Source of the DNA: Pseudomonas sp. 10-1B
GTDB lineage: Bacteria; Pseudomonadota; Gammaproteobacteria; Pseudomonadales; Pseudomonadaceae
Assembly (NCBI RefSeq): GCF_000935045.1
Contig: NZ_JYKS01000005.1
Location: 186,001-250,000 of the forward strand
Direction of reading: 5' to 3'
DNA length: 64,000 bases
The first letter of the stretch is position 1. Each line of letters opens with the position of its first letter. Position numbers and translations under genes: made by a program. Of the stretch, positions 62,598 through 64,000 are shown one piece after another. Below the pieces are notes generated by a model. The model was not told the origin of the DNA and ran no database searches. It was given only the letters and a program-made list of their open reading frames with translations.

Positions 62598-63008
62598 TCA
62601 AGGCGCCTTGCACCCTTTCGGCGCCAGGTCTTCCTCGATGTCGGTGGTGCAGCCCCACCCACCCGGCGTGCGGGCCAGGGTCAGGGCCTTGCCCAGCACA
62701 TTGGCCGGGGCATCCACCAACGTGCAAACGATGCTCCCGGTGCCATCCGCCGCCTTGCCGTTGGCGGTGATCGCACAGTGCGCGGTCGCCGGCCGGCCAC
62801 CCAGCGCGGCCACGTCCGCTACATCCTTCCCGTCATTCAACCGTAGATCCATCGCGGTCTTCAGCGCGCTGATTTCCAGCAACCCGGCCGCCGCCTTCGA
62901 GCGTGACTGGTGGTTGGTGTACATCGGTAAGGCGATGGTCGCCAGAATGCCGATGATCGCGACAACGATCATCAGTTCGATCAGGGTGATACCGCGTTGC
63001 CCTTTCAT
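62598..63008 (-). CDS. pilA: Type IV pilin PilA, 136 aa
   Basis: A class III signal (MKGQRG) precedes the invariant hydrophobic helix [20 protein letters not shown] with glutamate at mature position 5. Paired cysteines in the second half (AHCAI, IVCTL, WGCTT, KGCKAP) suggest two disulfides. The start at 63008 keeps proper spacing to AAGGA; the ATG at 63014 is too close. It is divergent from pilC, the normal Pseudomonas order. Confidence 0.95.
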   Translation of the reverse strand: MKGQRGITLIELMIVVAIIGILATIALPMYTNHQSRSKAAAGLLEISALKTAMDLRLNDGKDVADVAALGGRPATAHCAITANGKAADGTGSIVCTLVDAPANVLGKALTLARTPGGWGCTTDIEEDLAPKGCKAP

Positions 63009-63222
63009 GAACATTTTCCTTTTTGATACGCATACGTATTGAGGTCAGGCTCGCCCCAACTGGCAGCGGCGCAGTAGGCCTGAACAGACACCTTTTGTCA
63101 CCCCTGCCGGCTTGGGGGTCATCGTCGCTGAACTACTCTAGTGAGCATCACGGACGCGCGCCCTTCCAAGGACGCGGCAAGCTGTTTCGAAGCTTGTCGC
63201 ACGGGTAAAAAAGGACCTTTGC

Positions 63223-64000
63223 ATGACCTCATCGACACTCCTCTACAACTGGCATGGCACCGATGCCAACGGCACACCGGTCAGTGGCCAAACGCCCGGG
63301 CGCAGCCCGGCCTATGTCCGTGCTGGGCTGATCCGCCAGGGCATCAAAGTGGCCAGCTTGCGGCCTGCCGGCGGGCTGACCTGGCGCTGGCCAAAACGGC
63401 GGGCGCAAGCCGACCCGGCGGGGTTCAGCCGGCAGTTGGCGACGTTGCTCAAAGCAGGGGTACCGCTGCTGCAGGCGTTCGAGGTGATGGGGCGCAGTGG
63501 CTGCGATGCAGCACAGGCGGCGTTGCTGGATAGATTGAAACAGGATGTGGCCTCGGGCCTGGGGCTGGCGGATGCGTTGCAGCGGCATCCGGGGTGGTTC
63601 GACGCGTTGTACTGCAACCTGGTGCGGGTCGGTGAGCAATCCGGCACGCTCGACCGGCAACTGGAACAGCTGGCGACCATGCTGGAACAGCGTCAGGCCC
63701 TGCACAAGAAGGTGCGCAAGGCGATGATCTACCCGCTGCTGCTGTTGCTGACCGGGCTGGGGGTATCGGCGATTTTGTTGCTGGAGGTGATTCCGCGGTT
63801 CGAGCAGTTGTTCGCGGGCTTCGATACAGCGTTGCCGGCGCTCACTCAATGGGTAATCGACTTGTCCACAGGCCTGGGGCGATCCGCGCCGCTGTTGCTG
63901 GTGATGGGGGCGGTGTTGGGTTTTGCCGGGCGCCAGCTGTACAGGCAGCATGCGCCTGCGCGCCTGTGGATATCTCGACGGGTGTTGAGCCTGCCGGTGT
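63223..64000 (+). CDS. pilC: Type IV pilus platform protein PilC (5' part)
   Basis: An inner-membrane GspF-domain protein, cut by the window edge after 259 codons. The first T2SSF domain (FSRQLATLLKAGVPLLQAFE ... LVRVGEQSGTLDRQLEQL) and the first membrane helix (MIYPLLLLLTGLGVSAILL) are complete. AAGGA lies eight bases before the ATG. PilC couples the extension and retraction motors to the pilus base. Confidence 0.95.
   Translation, partial: MTSSTLLYNWHGTDANGTPVSGQTPGRSPAYVRAGLIRQGIKVASLRPAGGLTWRWPKRRAQADPAGFSRQLATLLKAGVPLLQAFEVMGRSGCDAAQAALLDRLKQDVASGLGLADALQRHPGWFDALYCNLVRVGEQSGTLDRQLEQLATMLEQRQALHKKVRKAMIYPLLLLLTGLGVSAILLLEVIPRFEQLFAGFDTALPALTQWVIDLSTGLGRSAPLLLVMGAVLGFAGRQLYRQHAPARLWISRRVLSLPV

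Overview
The window looks like a Pseudomonas putida-group chromosome. Evidence is the high-GC core genes, the paired REP palindromes with the GCGGGCATGCCCGC or GCCGGCAAGCC core typical of that group, and the core order morA-like / glyA / BASS-type transporter / TonB receptor-FecR-ECF sigma / mdh / ... / tRNA-Thr / pilA / pilC. No CRISPR array and no rRNA was seen.

Layout. 1-6300 is an accessory block: a hypothetical gene divergent from an Xre regulator, a run of small antitoxin-like genes (a new 55-aa ORF, an 88-aa MbcA/ParS C-terminal-domain protein, a DUF6088/AbiEi-like protein), then an ietA-ietS pair (AAA+ ATPase plus subtilisin-like protease), a known class of anti-phage system. 7300-20600 is core: a c-di-GMP GGDEF/EAL protein, serine hydroxymethyltransferase, a membrane transporter, a complete iron-uptake signalling unit (ECF sigma, FecR, STN-domain receptor), a RelE/Xre toxin-antitoxin pair and an LDH-type malate dehydrogenase. 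20700-28150 is a run of small stress-type genes (cupin, TPP enzyme, PfpI/DJ-1, SDR, PLDc_N-type membrane protein with a new 50-aa hydrophilic ORF, CinA domain, YetF-like, hemerythrin). 28200-30000 holds DUF4303 and DUF4274 proteins.

30250-35690 is bracketed by two nearly identical 161-bp inverted repeats and holds a tyrosine-integrase remnant, two LysR-controlled units (LysE exporter; alpha/beta hydrolase plus aldo/keto reductase). 35800-39700 has a LysR/RidA pair and a divergent MarR region: MarR-MOSC one way, thioredoxin-DUF2024-Rof-(truncated amidotransferase) the other, with perfect palindromes between them. 39800-46900 has an AraC regulator, an AraC remnant, and a tight six-gene operon ending in catalase (exported beta-propeller, lipobox hydrolase, two isochorismatase-fold proteins, an exported protein with a calcium-type loop).

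47137-62467 is the most interesting part: two islands that appear to be stacked in tandem at tRNA-Thr(CGT). They share a ~143-bp left end and a 145-bp right end. The first (2.2 kb) carries only a GmrSD-type restriction gene and has no integrase. The second (13 kb) carries a HerA-SIR2 defence pair, an IS5 transposase remnant, an unrecognised operon of an NA37-like nucleoid-associated protein plus a three-TM protein (my best candidate for an undescribed defence system), a large serine recombinase, a small zinc-ribbon protein, an Integrase_1-type recombinase, and a frameshifted P4-type integrase next to the tRNA. The window ends in pilA and the start of pilC.

All identifications are from reading the sequence and recalled family motifs; no database search was run.
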